Below are positions 34,155-43,104 of a stretch of DNA of 52,936 nt, piece after piece. How positions within the stretch are numbered: the first letter of the stretch is position 1; every line of letters begins with the position of its first letter. Source of the DNA: Clostridia bacterium (GTDB taxonomy: Bacteria; Bacillota; Clostridia; Christensenellales; Aristaeellaceae). The DNA lies in the NCBI GenBank assembly GCA_017460395.1, contig JAFUBA010000214.1, positions 1 to 52,936 of the forward strand. The letters run 5' to 3'. The translations under genes were made by a program, and so were the position numbers. The notes beneath the pieces are model-generated. The model ran no database searches. It was given only the letters and a program-made list of their open reading frames with translations, and was not told the origin of the DNA.

Positions 34155-35660
34155 ATGGAAGAAAACAACGTTTTGCTGCGCATGGAGGACATCAGCAAGT
34201 CCTTCCCCGGCGTGAAAGCGCTGGATCACGCGCAGCTCACCCTCCGTGCCGGCACGGTCCACGCCCTCATGGGTGAAAACGGTGCCGGAAAATCCACGCT
34301 GATGAAGTGCCTGTTCGGCATCTATTCAAAGGATGAAGGACATATCTTTCTCGAGGGGCAGGAGATCAACTTCAAATCCTCCCGGGAGGCACTGGATCAC
34401 GGGGTGGCGATGGTGCACCAGGAACTGAACCAGGCCCTGAAACGCAACGTGATGGACAACATCTGGCTGGGACGCTATCCGAAGATGAAGGGCCTGCCCT
34501 TCGTGAGCGAAAAGCAGATGTATGCAGATACCATGCGTGTGTTCGAAGAACTGGATGTGCATGTGGACCCGAAGATGGTCATGAGCAAGATGCCCGTCAG
34601 CCAGCGCCAGATGGTGGAGATCGCAAAGGCCGTCTCCTTCAACTCCAAGGTCATCGTGCTGGACGAGCCCACCTCCTCCCTGACCGAGCAGGAGGTGGAG
34701 CATCTCTTCAGGATCATCAACATGCTGCGCGATAGAGGATGCGGCATCATCTACATCTCCCACAAGATGGACGAGATCCTCAGGATCTCCGATGAAGTCA
34801 CCATCATGCGCGACGGCCAGTATATCGCAACCCGCGATGCCAGGGACCTGACAAAGGCGGAGATTATCCGCCTGATGGTCGGACGCGAGATGACCAACCA
34901 GTTCCCGCCAAAGCTCGACGTGGCCTCGGACGAGGACATCCTGAAGGTGGAAAACCTGTCGGCGCAGTACTCGATCCTCACAGATGTCTCCTTCTCCCTG
35001 AAAAAGGGCGAGATCCTGGGTGTGGCAGGCCTGGATGGATCCGGGCGCACAGAGTTGCTCGAGAACATTTTCGGCGCTGCAACCAGGCGCGGAGGAAAGA
35101 TCTTTAAGGATGGGGCGCAGGTCGCCAACAAGTCGCCCAAGGAGGCGATTGCCAACGGCTTTGCCCTGGTGACCGAGGAGCGGCGCGCCACGGGTATCTT
35201 CGGCATTCTGACCATCCGGGAGAATACCGTCATATCCTCTCTCAAGTCCTACCTCCGCGGCATCTTCCTCAATAACGCCGCCATGTCGGAGGCTACTGAC
35301 CGGATGATTCAGGCCATGAGCATCAAGACGCCCAGCCAGAAGACGAAGATCCAGTCGCTCTCCGGCGGCAACCAGCAGAAGGTCATCTTCGGCCGCTGGA
35401 TTCTCACAAGCCCGGACATTCTTCTTCTGGACGAGCCCACGCGCGGCATCGATGTGGGTGCCAAGTATGAGATTTATGAACTGATTCAGGATCTTGCAAA
35501 GCAGGGCAAGTCGGTGATCATGGTTTCCTCCGAGATGCCTGAACTGCTGGGTGTGTGCAACCGCATTCTCGTCATGAGCGGCGGCCGCCTTGCAGGCGAA
35601 GTGGATGCGGATCATACCAGCCAGGAAGAAATCATGACCCTGGCGGCCAAATATGTGTAA
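34155..35660 (+). CDS. mglA: Galactose-type ABC transporter ATP-binding protein
   Basis: A 501-residue double-cassette ATPase. First cassette: Walker A GENGAGKST, signature-like MPVSQRQMVEIAKAV, Walker B VIVLDEPTSSLT, switch SHK. Second cassette: degenerate Walker A GLDGSGRTELLE, LSGGNQQKVIFGRWI, and ILLLDEPTRGIDVGAK. This is the standard MglA layout. AAAGGAG lies eight bases before the ATG at 34155; an earlier in-frame start at 34119 has no ribosome site. mglC starts about 15 bases after the stop. Powers import of galactose or glucose-like sugars bound by MglB. Confidence 0.95.
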   Translation: MEENNVLLRMEDISKSFPGVKALDHAQLTLRAGTVHALMGENGAGKSTLMKCLFGIYSKDEGHIFLEGQEINFKSSREALDHGVAMVHQELNQALKRNVMDNIWLGRYPKMKGLPFVSEKQMYADTMRVFEELDVHVDPKMVMSKMPVSQRQMVEIAKAVSFNSKVIVLDEPTSSLTEQEVEHLFRIINMLRDRGCGIIYISHKMDEILRISDEVTIMRDGQYIATRDARDLTKAEIIRLMVGREMTNQFPPKLDVASDEDILKVENLSAQYSILTDVSFSLKKGEILGVAGLDGSGRTELLENIFGAATRRGGKIFKDGAQVANKSPKEAIANGFALVTEERRATGIFGILTIRENTVISSLKSYLRGIFLNNAAMSEATDRMIQAMSIKTPSQKTKIQSLSGGNQQKVIFGRWILTSPDILLLDEPTRGIDVGAKYEIYELIQDLAKQGKSVIMVSSEMPELLGVCNRILVMSGGRLAGEVDADHTSQEEIMTLAAKYV

Positions 35661-35675
35661 GGGGGAATGGACACC

Positions 35676-36704
35676 ATGACAACCACCAAACCTGCTTCCA
35701 AACAGAAGGGTTCCTTCAATCTTGTCAACTGGCTGCTGGATCACGCCATGCTGATCATCATCATCCTCATGGCGGTGTATGTCCAGATTCAGCGCCCGCA
35801 GTTCTTCGGTGTTGCCTCCCTGGTCAACATCATCAACCTCACCGCGGCCCGTCTGCCCATGGCCATGGGCGTGGCCGGCTGTATCATCCTGGCCGGCACG
35901 GACCTTTCCGGCGGCCGTGTGGCAGGCCTGACCGCCTTCATCGCGGCTATCCTCCTGCAGAAGGCCGGCGTCAGCACCCGTTTCATCGTGGACGGCTCCC
36001 CCTGGTGGCCCGGCTTCGTCATCCTGACGGTGATGGCCGTGGGCGCCTGCGTGGGCCTGCTCAACGGTTTCTGCATGGGCAAGTTCAAGCTGCACCCCTT
36101 CATCGTGACGCTGGCCACCCAGCTGATCACCTACGGCGTGTACCTGACGGTGTCCAACTCCAAGCAGATTTCCAGTCTGGATGCCAGCTACACCACCGAT
36201 TTCATCACAAGGCCGCTGTTCAAGATCGGCACGACCTCCGTTCCGACCTACGTGCTCCTGGCCGCGATCCTGACCTGCCTCATGTGGCTGATCTGGAACA
36301 AGACCACCTTCGGCAAGAACATGTTCGCCGTGGGCTCCAACGAGGAAGCTGCCCGCGTCAGCGGCGTCAACGTCCTGATGACCATCATCCTGGTCTTCAT
36401 GATGGCCGGTGCCCTCTATGGCTACACCGGTTTCGTGGAGGGCGCCCGCATCGGTACCTCCAGCCCGTCCCTGGGCCTCAACTATGAGAGCGATGCCATC
36501 TCGGCGGCCGTCATCGGCGGCGTGTCCTTCGTGGGCGGCACCGGCAAGATCTCCGGCGTCATCCTCGGCGTGTTCATGATGCAGCTGATCATGTCCGGCA
36601 TGACCTTCCTTGGCATCTCCGGCAACGTGACCTACATCATCAAGGGCGCCGTGATTCTGGTGGCCTGCATTCTGGATATGCGCAAGTATCGCGCCAAGAG
36701 GTAA
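35676..36704 (+). CDS. mglC: Galactose-type ABC transporter permease
   Basis: A 342-residue multi-pass permease (BPD_transp_2) with about ten hydrophobic segments. The conserved stretch LPMAMGVAGCIILAGTDLSG and the loop NMFAVGSNEEAARVSGVNV are characteristic of MglC/RbsC proteins. Two in-frame ATGs exist: 35667, one base after the GGGGG run, and 35676, ten bases from it; I take the second as the better spaced. The operon ends with a strong terminator 20 bases after the stop. Confidence 0.93.
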   Translation: MTTTKPASKQKGSFNLVNWLLDHAMLIIIILMAVYVQIQRPQFFGVASLVNIINLTAARLPMAMGVAGCIILAGTDLSGGRVAGLTAFIAAILLQKAGVSTRFIVDGSPWWPGFVILTVMAVGACVGLLNGFCMGKFKLHPFIVTLATQLITYGVYLTVSNSKQISSLDASYTTDFITRPLFKIGTTSVPTYVLLAAILTCLMWLIWNKTTFGKNMFAVGSNEEAARVSGVNVLMTIILVFMMAGALYGYTGFVEGARIGTSSPSLGLNYESDAISAAVIGGVSFVGGTGKISGVILGVFMMQLIMSGMTFLGISGNVTYIIKGAVILVACILDMRKYRAKR

Positions 36705-36724
36705 TCAAGACACTGACAAAAAAG

Positions 36725-36755
36725 GGGCAGCCCAGGAATCCGGGCTGCCCTTTCT
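36725..36755 (+). terminator. Terminator of the mgl operon
   Basis: GGGCAGCCC (36725-36733) pairs with GGGCTGCCC (36742-36750), followed by TTTCTT. Confidence 0.85.
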
Positions 36756-36778
36756 TCAAAAGGGTGGGGGATAATCCT

Positions 36779-37219
36779 ATGTCAGAAAAGGCAAAGCCGC
36801 TCATGGTATTGCGTGCCCGCTACAACCGGAAGAACTATTCCAGCTGTGAGCTTTTCTCAGATCACCTGCTTCTCACCACCGTGTGCGAGTCGAGATGGAT
36901 GGCGGTCTATGAAAACCGTGAGCGGGAGATTCTCTTTCAGGATATCGAGCGCGTCGTGATCTCCAGCGGCGGCCTCGGCTTTTTCGCCAAACACCCGAAC
37001 GCGGTGCACTTTATCCAAAAGGGCTCCAAAAGGACCCTGGATGAGATGCTGCGGGATCCGAAGTTCACAAGCGCCGATTATATTCTGGAGGGCGTCCAGC
37101 AGTTCTGTCCGGAGAGCCAGGAGGAACTGACGGAGAAGATCGCCCTGGCATCGAAGATGAAGGACTATATCGAGCACTGGCAGGAGGAACACAGAAAGGA
37201 AGACGAACATGACAGATAA
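36779..37219 (+). CDS. Hypothetical protein, 146 aa
   Basis: Soluble protein with a beta-rich first half (CELFSDHLLLTTVCESRWMAVYE, EILFQDIERVVIS) resembling the strand pattern of bacterial PH-like domains, and a charged helical end (ELTEKIALASKMKDYIEHWQEEH). No family is recognised with confidence. The ATG at 36779 follows a G-rich GGGTGGGGG stretch. Its end overlaps the next gene by 11 bases, so the two are co-translated and probably work together. No signal peptide or membrane helix. Confidence 0.7.
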   Translation: MSEKAKPLMVLRARYNRKNYSSCELFSDHLLLTTVCESRWMAVYENREREILFQDIERVVISSGGLGFFAKHPNAVHFIQKGSKRTLDEMLRDPKFTSADYILEGVQQFCPESQEELTEKIALASKMKDYIEHWQEEHRKEDEHDR

Positions 37220-37814
37220 AGAGCTGCTCGATCTGAGGACAGCCATGGTCCGCTGCCTGATGAGCATGCCGGAGACGGCGGATGCGGTCGATTCGAGGTA
37301 TGAAGAGTGTCTTCTGGAGCTTTCGGACATGATCCTGGATCTGTGCGACGATGAAGATGACGACGATGCGTGGGACGATGATGACTGGGATGACGAGGAC
37401 TGGGATGACGTAGACGACGGGGAGGACGCAGAGGACGCCTTTGAGGAATTCTGCTTTGAAACCTGGGACTATTCGTGGGAAAAATCTGGAGAATGGAGAT
37501 CGAACTACGGTCCAGTCAGGTCCTGCCATTATGAGCTGTCCTGCGGCCTGAGGGCACGCGACTGGGAGAAGGTGCGGAAGTACTTCGGGGAAAACCTGGA
37601 ACAGGATTTTCTGGATGCGGAGGATCTCTTTGATATCCTGTCGGACGACCTTGGCAGCATACTGCTCCCGGCCTTTGAGGAGGCAGTACACGGTACAGAC
37701 AGAGAAATACCGCCGACGCCTGACAGGTTCATCTTTGAGAAGATTGTGCGGGACTTTTGCAGGGAAAACGGGTTTGAGCTTTTCGATTTCCATGAGGAAT
37801 GCCTCATCCGCTGA
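37209..37814 (+). CDS. Hypothetical protein with Asp/Trp-rich stretch, 201 aa
   Basis: Residues about 47-75 are extremely acidic, with regularly spaced tryptophans (DDAWDDDDWDDEDWDDVDD), flanked by an N-terminal helical part and a C-terminal helical domain (about 95-201) rich in Phe, Glu and Leu. The acidic stretch could bind calcium or mimic nucleic acid, as acidic DNA-mimic proteins do; that is speculation. AAAGGAAGA precedes the ATG at 37209, inside the end of the upstream gene. No export signal. I recognise no family. Confidence 0.7.
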   Translation: MTDKELLDLRTAMVRCLMSMPETADAVDSRYEECLLELSDMILDLCDDEDDDDAWDDDDWDDEDWDDVDDGEDAEDAFEEFCFETWDYSWEKSGEWRSNYGPVRSCHYELSCGLRARDWEKVRKYFGENLEQDFLDAEDLFDILSDDLGSILLPAFEEAVHGTDREIPPTPDRFIFEKIVRDFCRENGFELFDFHEECLIR

Positions 37815-37881
37815 AGGGCGTGCGACCGCGCGCCGTGGCACATTGCCAGGCAGGATGCGGAGGAGGAAGAAAGCTGTGTTT

Positions 37882-37930
37882 CGTGTTTCGAAACATGAAA
37901 TGTTGGGGGAAAAACGTGTTTCGAAACACG
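37882..37930. repeat. Twin palindromes centred on TTTCGAAA
   Basis: CGTGTTTCGAAACATG (37882-37897, imperfect at the ends) and the perfect 16-bp palindrome CGTGTTTCGAAACACG (37915-37930), 33 bases apart centre to centre. They lie between convergent genes, after 37814 and before the terminator at 37958. The second is followed by CTTTTCTTCC and may end the plus-strand transcript; the pair may also be a repressor site. Confidence 0.6.
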
Positions 37931-37957
37931 CTTTTCTTCCCTGAATTCAAGGGGGCG

Positions 37958-37995
37958 CAAAAAAAGGGCCGCGGACCTTCATGGTCTGCGGCCCT
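37958..37995 (-). terminator. Terminator of the alpha-glucoside operon
   Basis: On the minus strand a 13-bp stem with one mismatch (37995-37983 with 37977-37965) is followed by a seven-base U-run, 10 bases after the stop of the last GH13 gene. Confidence 0.9.
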
Positions 37996-38004
37996 GATTG
38001 GGTT

Positions 38005-39600
38005 TCATCGCACCCGTGCCACGGCACACTCGTAGGGAAGGTAGGTGCCGTCTTCGGTCTTCCGGGAAAGGTTTGCAAGGGCGGGTGCCTCGCAGGGGAA
38101 GGGCAGGGAGATCTGCTGCTTCTCCTCAAAGTTGCAGACGATGACCCATCTTTCGTCCCCGAGTGTCCGCGTGTAGACGAGGAAGGGGTCCTCCCGGGAG
38201 GAGAGGACGTCCAGGCGGCCCGTGACCAGCGCTTCGTGTTCCCGCCGCAGCCTCAGCAGCGCCTGGTAGAAGCGCCACACGGAGCGCTCCGATTTCAGGT
38301 CCTTTTCCAGACTGATCTCCCCATGCCTTGAGTGCAGGGGGATCCAGGGGGTGCCGGTGGTGAAGCCGCCCTTCCCGGAATCATCCCAGGACATCGGACG
38401 CCTTGCATTGTCCCGGCTCCCGAAGTTGATCTTCTCCAGCGCCTCCCGTTCGCTCATCGACTGGCAGAATTCCCGGTAGGCATTCATGCTTTCGATGTCA
38501 TCGAAATCGGAAATGGTGCCATAGCGAGCGGAGGTCATGCCGATCTCCTGACCCTGGTAGATGAAGGGGATGCCCTTCATGAGATACACCATGGCGGCCA
38601 GGTCCGTGGCGGACTCATAGCGCTTCTCTCCGTCATCCGCGATGCGGGAGATCATGGGCGGCTGGTCGTGGTTTTCCAGAAAGAGACTGTGGAGGAGGTC
38701 GTGGGCATCCGTCTCCCGCTGCCAGTGGAGGAGGCGGTCCCGGAGGGACTTCATGGAGTCGGGCTTCCTTGTGAACTTGTCTTCTCGCCCGCACTCCATG
38801 TGGTCAAAGAGGAAGAGCGTGGTGAGCTCGCCCCGCTCCTCGGCGCCGTGGCGGATCATCTCCTCAATGTCCGTGACGCCGCTCTCCCCGACGGTGAAAA
38901 GCCCCTTCGTCTTTTCCCTGCCGAAAAGGGCGTGAATGTACTCGTGCAGGTGCGGCCCGAAGCCGTTTTTGCCTTCCTGAAAGTCCTTTGCGATCATGTC
39001 GATCACATCGATGCGAAAGCCGTCCGCACCCCGGTCCACCCAGAAGTCGACGATATCCTGCATTTCCTTCAAGACCTTGGGGTTGGACCAGTTGAGGTCC
39101 GCCTGGCGCTTCGCAAAGGAGTGGAGATAATACTGGCCGCGTTTTTCATCAAAGGCCCAGGCGCTGCCGAGGAACACGGACTGCCAGTCGTTCGGGGGCT
39201 CATCGAACCAGTAGTAGTAATCGCTGTAAGGATTGTCCCGGCCCTGCCTGGAGGCCTGGAACCAGGGGTGCTCGGTGGAGGTGTGGTTGGGCACAAGATC
39301 GAGAAAAAGCTTCATGCCCCTTGCGTGCAGGCCCTCGATCAGTCGGTCCATGTCCTCCATCGTGCCAAAATCATTCAGGATGTCCCGGTAGTCGGAAATG
39401 TCATAGCCGTTGTCGTCGCAGGGGCTCTGGAAGCAGGGGCAGAGCCAGACGGCCGTGACGCCAAGATCCCGGAGAAGGTCGAGCTTCTGGAGAATGCCCC
39501 CGAGGTCCCCGATCCCGTCGCCGTTTGAATCCATGAAGCTGCGGGGATAGATCTGGTAGATCACCTCGTGCAGCTGATCCTCGTAGTGTTTGCTCAGCAT
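38005..39600 (-). CDS. GH13 alpha-glucosidase (oligo-1,6-glucosidase-like)
   Basis: 531 residues. Hydrolyses alpha-glucosidic bonds in short imported oligosaccharides. Family blocks are all present: VIYQIYPRSFMDSNGDGIGDL, the DLVPNHTS block, nucleophile Asp in GFRIDVIDMI, acid/base Glu in FTVGESGV and the transition-state Asp in FLENHDQP. The first block with the DSNGDGIGDL calcium-like loop is typical of oligo-1,6-glucosidase, dextranase and trehalose-6-P hydrolase; the exact substrate is undecided. No signal peptide. I start at ATG 39600 (AAGGAGA six bases upstream); an in-frame ATG at 39627 overlaps the previous stop as ATGA and is also possible. Confidence 0.92.
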   Translation of the reverse strand: MLSKHYEDQLHEVIYQIYPRSFMDSNGDGIGDLGGILQKLDLLRDLGVTAVWLCPCFQSPCDDNGYDISDYRDILNDFGTMEDMDRLIEGLHARGMKLFLDLVPNHTSTEHPWFQASRQGRDNPYSDYYYWFDEPPNDWQSVFLGSAWAFDEKRGQYYLHSFAKRQADLNWSNPKVLKEMQDIVDFWVDRGADGFRIDVIDMIAKDFQEGKNGFGPHLHEYIHALFGREKTKGLFTVGESGVTDIEEMIRHGAEERGELTTLFLFDHMECGREDKFTRKPDSMKSLRDRLLHWQRETDAHDLLHSLFLENHDQPPMISRIADDGEKRYESATDLAAMVYLMKGIPFIYQGQEIGMTSARYGTISDFDDIESMNAYREFCQSMSEREALEKINFGSRDNARRPMSWDDSGKGGFTTGTPWIPLHSRHGEISLEKDLKSERSVWRFYQALLRLRREHEALVTGRLDVLSSREDPFLVYTRTLGDERWVIVCNFEEKQQISLPFPCEAPALANLSRKTEDGTYLPYECAVARVR

Positions 39601-39623
39601 GGCTGTCTCCTTCATTCTGTCAT

Positions 39624-40901
39624 TCATTTGCTCCTGTGAAAAAGGATCACGGGATCGCCGCAGCAGGCGGCGGTGCCGCCGCGGACCTCCACCGGCTGTC
39701 CGTCCAGCACGTTTTCATAGGTGCCGTCCGGGAGACCTGCAGGCACCGTGCCGGAGCTGCCCTTCAGGCTGAAGATGCCGACGGCCATGTCGGCATCAAG
39801 CGTCCATGTGACGCAGAGGATGTCGTGATCTGTGGGCCGCAGGGTGTATACGCCGTCTGATAAGAGGGGCTCCTTTTTCACTCGGCAGAGCGTCCGGATG
39901 AGGCCGGAAAGGGGGCTCTCGGGCCACTTTTCCACCACCGGCAGCACCGGGTCTGCATCGAAGAGCCCCGGCAGGTGCCTGACGCCCCATTCCTCGCCGC
40001 CGTAGAGCAGCGGGGTGCCCTTCTGGAAGAACATGAAGGACAGCCAGTTGCGCTGAAGCTGTGTGTCCTTCAGCAGCTCGCCCATTCGCGGCCGGTCGTG
40101 ATTTTCCAGGAAGCGGAGCTTCACATAGTCCACGGGATAGATGACCTCCTGCCGCTCGAGGGCAGAGACGTAGGCTTCGAGGGTGATCTTTCCGTCCAGG
40201 TAGTCCCGGAAGTCGCCGTAGACATCATAGTCGTAGAGGATGTCGAAGGCCTGGTACAGCTCCCCGTCGCTGTGACAGATCATGCCGCGCCGGCGAAGGT
40301 CCCGGATGAAGCTGTGCTCCACGGACTCGGCAAGCCAGATGCACCCGGGCCGCACCGCTTCCACCTCGCGCCTTGCCGCCTTCCAGAAGTCCAGCGGCAC
40401 CAGGGGCGCCACGTCGCAGCGAAAGCCGTCCACCAGGCGTGCCCAGTATTTCAGGGAACCGATCCGGTAGTCCCAGAGCCCTGGATCTGAATAGTCCAGA
40501 TCGATGATGTCTGTCCAGTCGCCCACCCTGTTTCCGAAGGACCCGTCCGGCCGGTGGTAGAAGTACTCCGGGTGCTCACGGGAAAGGATGGAGTCCGGGG
40601 ATGTGTGGTTGTAGACCACGTCGATGATGACCTTCATCCCGAGATCGTGGATGGCCTGCACCAGGTGCTCAAAGTCCTCCATGGTGCCGTACTCCGGGTT
40701 GACGGCCCTGTCGTCCAGGATCGCATAGGGGGACCCCAGGGTGCCCTTGCGGTGCAGCTTCCCGATCGGGTGGATCGGCATGAGCCAGATGATGTCCGCA
40801 CCGAGGCCGTGGATCCTGGGGAGATCCTCCTCGACCTTCCGGAAGGTCCCGCCGTGGTTCCTCACAAAGATACTGTAGATGGTGGCGTTTCGAAGATGCA
40901 T
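39624..40901 (-). CDS. GH13 alpha-amylase-family enzyme, short form
   Basis: 425 residues, cytoplasmic. GH13 motifs: IDVVYNHTS, nucleophile Asp in GFRCDVAPLVP, acid/base Glu in IWLAESVEHSF and FLENHDRPR. It begins directly with the barrel (ATIYSIFVRNH) and has no N-terminal starch-binding module, resembling small Clostridia GH13 enzymes of undefined specificity. AGGAGG lies eight bases before the ATG at 40901, inside the end of the upstream GH31 gene. It overlaps or nearly abuts the next GH13 gene, showing tight coupling within the operon. Confidence 0.88.
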   Translation of the reverse strand: MHLRNATIYSIFVRNHGGTFRKVEEDLPRIHGLGADIIWLMPIHPIGKLHRKGTLGSPYAILDDRAVNPEYGTMEDFEHLVQAIHDLGMKVIIDVVYNHTSPDSILSREHPEYFYHRPDGSFGNRVGDWTDIIDLDYSDPGLWDYRIGSLKYWARLVDGFRCDVAPLVPLDFWKAARREVEAVRPGCIWLAESVEHSFIRDLRRRGMICHSDGELYQAFDILYDYDVYGDFRDYLDGKITLEAYVSALERQEVIYPVDYVKLRFLENHDRPRMGELLKDTQLQRNWLSFMFFQKGTPLLYGGEEWGVRHLPGLFDADPVLPVVEKWPESPLSGLIRTLCRVKKEPLLSDGVYTLRPTDHDILCVTWTLDADMAVGIFSLKGSSGTVPAGLPDGTYENVLDGQPVEVRGGTAACCGDPVILFHRSK

Positions 40902-40905
40902 GGGT

Positions 40906-43104
40906 TCATCCTCCTGGTGCTGATTCTATGCGCTCAAAGACGGGGATCTGATCGAGTGGGCAGGGAATATACACCTGCCCGGGCCCCTGGACGTGCTCGC
41001 CGGTAAAAAAGTGCTTCCACTCGCCCTCCGGGAGATAGACGTTCCGCCCTTCGGCGCCTTTCTCTGTGACCGGCGCCACAAGGTACCTTCGCCCGAACAT
41101 GTATTCGTCCGGGCAGGAGAGGGCCCGATCATCCTCCGGGAAGTCGATGCACAGGTGTGCCATGAGGGGACGGGTCAGCTGCACGCAGGCCTGTGCCTCC
41201 TGCCAGATGTAGGGCCGAAGCTTCTCCCTCAGTCTCGCAAAGGCGACGGCGGTCTCGAGGACGTCCTGGCGCTTCAGCTGCCGCGCCAGGTTCCAGGGGC
41301 TTCGGTCGTTCACAAAGGACGCACTGTGTGTCTGATAGAACTGCCCGCTTCTTGGCTCTGCATGCCACTGCATGACGGGACTGAAGCACCCGAGGGCCGT
41401 GGCGCGCAGGTACAGCTCCGCCTCCGGCAGCTCGCCGGCAAACCCGCCGATGTCAAAGCCCCAGAAGAATATCCCGGAGAGCCCGGCGGAGAGTCCGGCG
41501 GAAAGCTGCCCTCTCAGCTCCTCCCATGTGCTCAGCTGGTCCCCCGCCCAGTGGAGGGGATAGCGCTGCGCGCCGGCGTATCCGGCCCTGGAGAAGGTGA
41601 CGGCGGGCAGACCGCGGGACGCCATCCACTCGTGGTAGGCCCGCTCGTAGATCAGCGGATAGAGGTTGTGGGCCTCCTCCCCCGGGGTGCCGTCTGAGAG
41701 CGCGATGTCACTTCCAAAGAGAAATTCGCCGCCATCGCATTTAAATCCTTCCACGCCCGCCTCCAGAAGATGGTCCCGCCGGGAGAACCACCAGGCGCAG
41801 GCCTCGGGACTGGTGAAGTCCGGGAGCACGCTCCCCTGAAACCACCGCTCCGGGACCACGTAGGTGGAGCCGTCCGCGCGGCGCACGAGGTATCCCTTCT
41901 CGAGGGCTTCATGGAGGTCATGGTCCACGTGCGTGCGGTCCGGGCAGTCGCGGAGGGCCTTGAGAACCGGGATCTGCCAGAGGACGAGATGGAGCCCCGC
42001 CTCCCGGACGCGCCGGACCATATCGGAGGGGTTCCCCCACAGATCACTCCAGCGGTAGAAGGTGCTCTCATCGCTCCAGGCTTCGAGGACCATGACCGAG
42101 GCGGGACAGTGATGGCTTTTCAGGGCCTGCAGCTGCTCGTCCACGTCTGCGTCGCTCGACCAGCCGTTGGCGCTGATCCAGAGCCCGAAGACCCACTCCG
42201 GGGGCAGGGCGGGGGTGCCGCTGAGGCGGAGACAGGAGGACAGCTGCGTTTTCGGCGTCCCTGTCAGAAGAAAGTCCCGCTGACCGGGGATGCAGGGGCA
42301 GGAGAGGCGGATGGTGGAGCCAAGATCCATCCGGACGCTGCAGCCCGTCTTCCGGAAGTACCCAAACCCCGCGTCCGTGAGGAACATGGGGACGGGGAGG
42401 TAGGTCCATGCGCCCTGCCGTGTGAAGTGCTCGGTCACCTGCCCGCAGCTTCCGCGCCCCATCTGGTCCACGCGGTCGAAGCGCTCGCCGGTGCCGAAAA
42501 TGTGCCTGTGGGTGCCCTCCAGCTGCAGCTCCTGATGGGCCACCGTCCCGTCCGCGCGCAGCCCCAGGGTGACGGAGCGGCAGCTGAGGACCGTGCGGCC
42601 GTCCTTTTTCAGGGAGAAGAGGCCGCCCTCGCCGGGGCATAGGCGGAAGGCCCCACAGACTGGCAGGGGAGAAGCATCGGCAGCGCCGGTCAGCGCGAGG
42701 GAGAAGACGCCCTGATCTGCACTGAAGGTCCAGAAGATGCCCTCTCCCAGCTGCACGGCGCTGCCGGATACGGCCAGGGGCTCCGTCACCCGCAGGCGCG
42801 CCAGCACGTCCAGGGTGTACCAGGGCGTGGCCTCATCGCCGCAGGTGAAGCGGTAGCGGAGGGTGCGGGCGGCGGGGAACCTGGGAAGGGTGAAGCGGAA
42901 GGCACCGTCCGAGATCTTCTCCGGGGAAATCCCGCGAAGGTCCGCCCCGTCCGTCTCCAGGACAGGGGTGCCCGCATCGCACCGGCAGGAGAGGGCGACG
43001 GGCTCACCGGCAAAGGGGTACAGGGGCTTGCGGCCGCAGAAACTGTCCTCGAAGGGCACGATACCCTCCGGAATATGAAGGATCACGTGATTCACCTCAC
43101 TCAT
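40906..43104 (-). CDS. GH31 family glycosidase (first of a pair)
   Basis: 732 residues, cytoplasmic. GH31 enzymes are mostly alpha-glucosidases or alpha-xylosidases. The N-terminal beta-sandwich (about 1-240) ends before the barrel entry LPPEWVFGLWISANGW. The nucleophile Asp is in GFKCDGGEFLFG, and GFDIGGFAGELPEAELYLRA is the typical second half. The KCDGGE form is closer to alpha-xylosidase or sulfoquinovosidase-type branches than to classic alpha-glucosidase WIDMNE, so substrate is open. The start ATG overlaps the stop of the upstream GH31 gene by eight bases (ATGAGTGA). Confidence 0.9.
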   Translation of the reverse strand: MSEVNHVILHIPEGIVPFEDSFCGRKPLYPFAGEPVALSCRCDAGTPVLETDGADLRGISPEKISDGAFRFTLPRFPAARTLRYRFTCGDEATPWYTLDVLARLRVTEPLAVSGSAVQLGEGIFWTFSADQGVFSLALTGAADASPLPVCGAFRLCPGEGGLFSLKKDGRTVLSCRSVTLGLRADGTVAHQELQLEGTHRHIFGTGERFDRVDQMGRGSCGQVTEHFTRQGAWTYLPVPMFLTDAGFGYFRKTGCSVRMDLGSTIRLSCPCIPGQRDFLLTGTPKTQLSSCLRLSGTPALPPEWVFGLWISANGWSSDADVDEQLQALKSHHCPASVMVLEAWSDESTFYRWSDLWGNPSDMVRRVREAGLHLVLWQIPVLKALRDCPDRTHVDHDLHEALEKGYLVRRADGSTYVVPERWFQGSVLPDFTSPEACAWWFSRRDHLLEAGVEGFKCDGGEFLFGSDIALSDGTPGEEAHNLYPLIYERAYHEWMASRGLPAVTFSRAGYAGAQRYPLHWAGDQLSTWEELRGQLSAGLSAGLSGIFFWGFDIGGFAGELPEAELYLRATALGCFSPVMQWHAEPRSGQFYQTHSASFVNDRSPWNLARQLKRQDVLETAVAFARLREKLRPYIWQEAQACVQLTRPLMAHLCIDFPEDDRALSCPDEYMFGRRYLVAPVTEKGAEGRNVYLPEGEWKHFFTGEHVQGPGQVYIPCPLDQIPVFERIESAPGG

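Noticed and set aside
34326-36095. 589-codon minus-strand frame opposite mglA/mglC
   Set aside because: Antisense to clear Mgl genes, His/Gln-rich with no family pattern.
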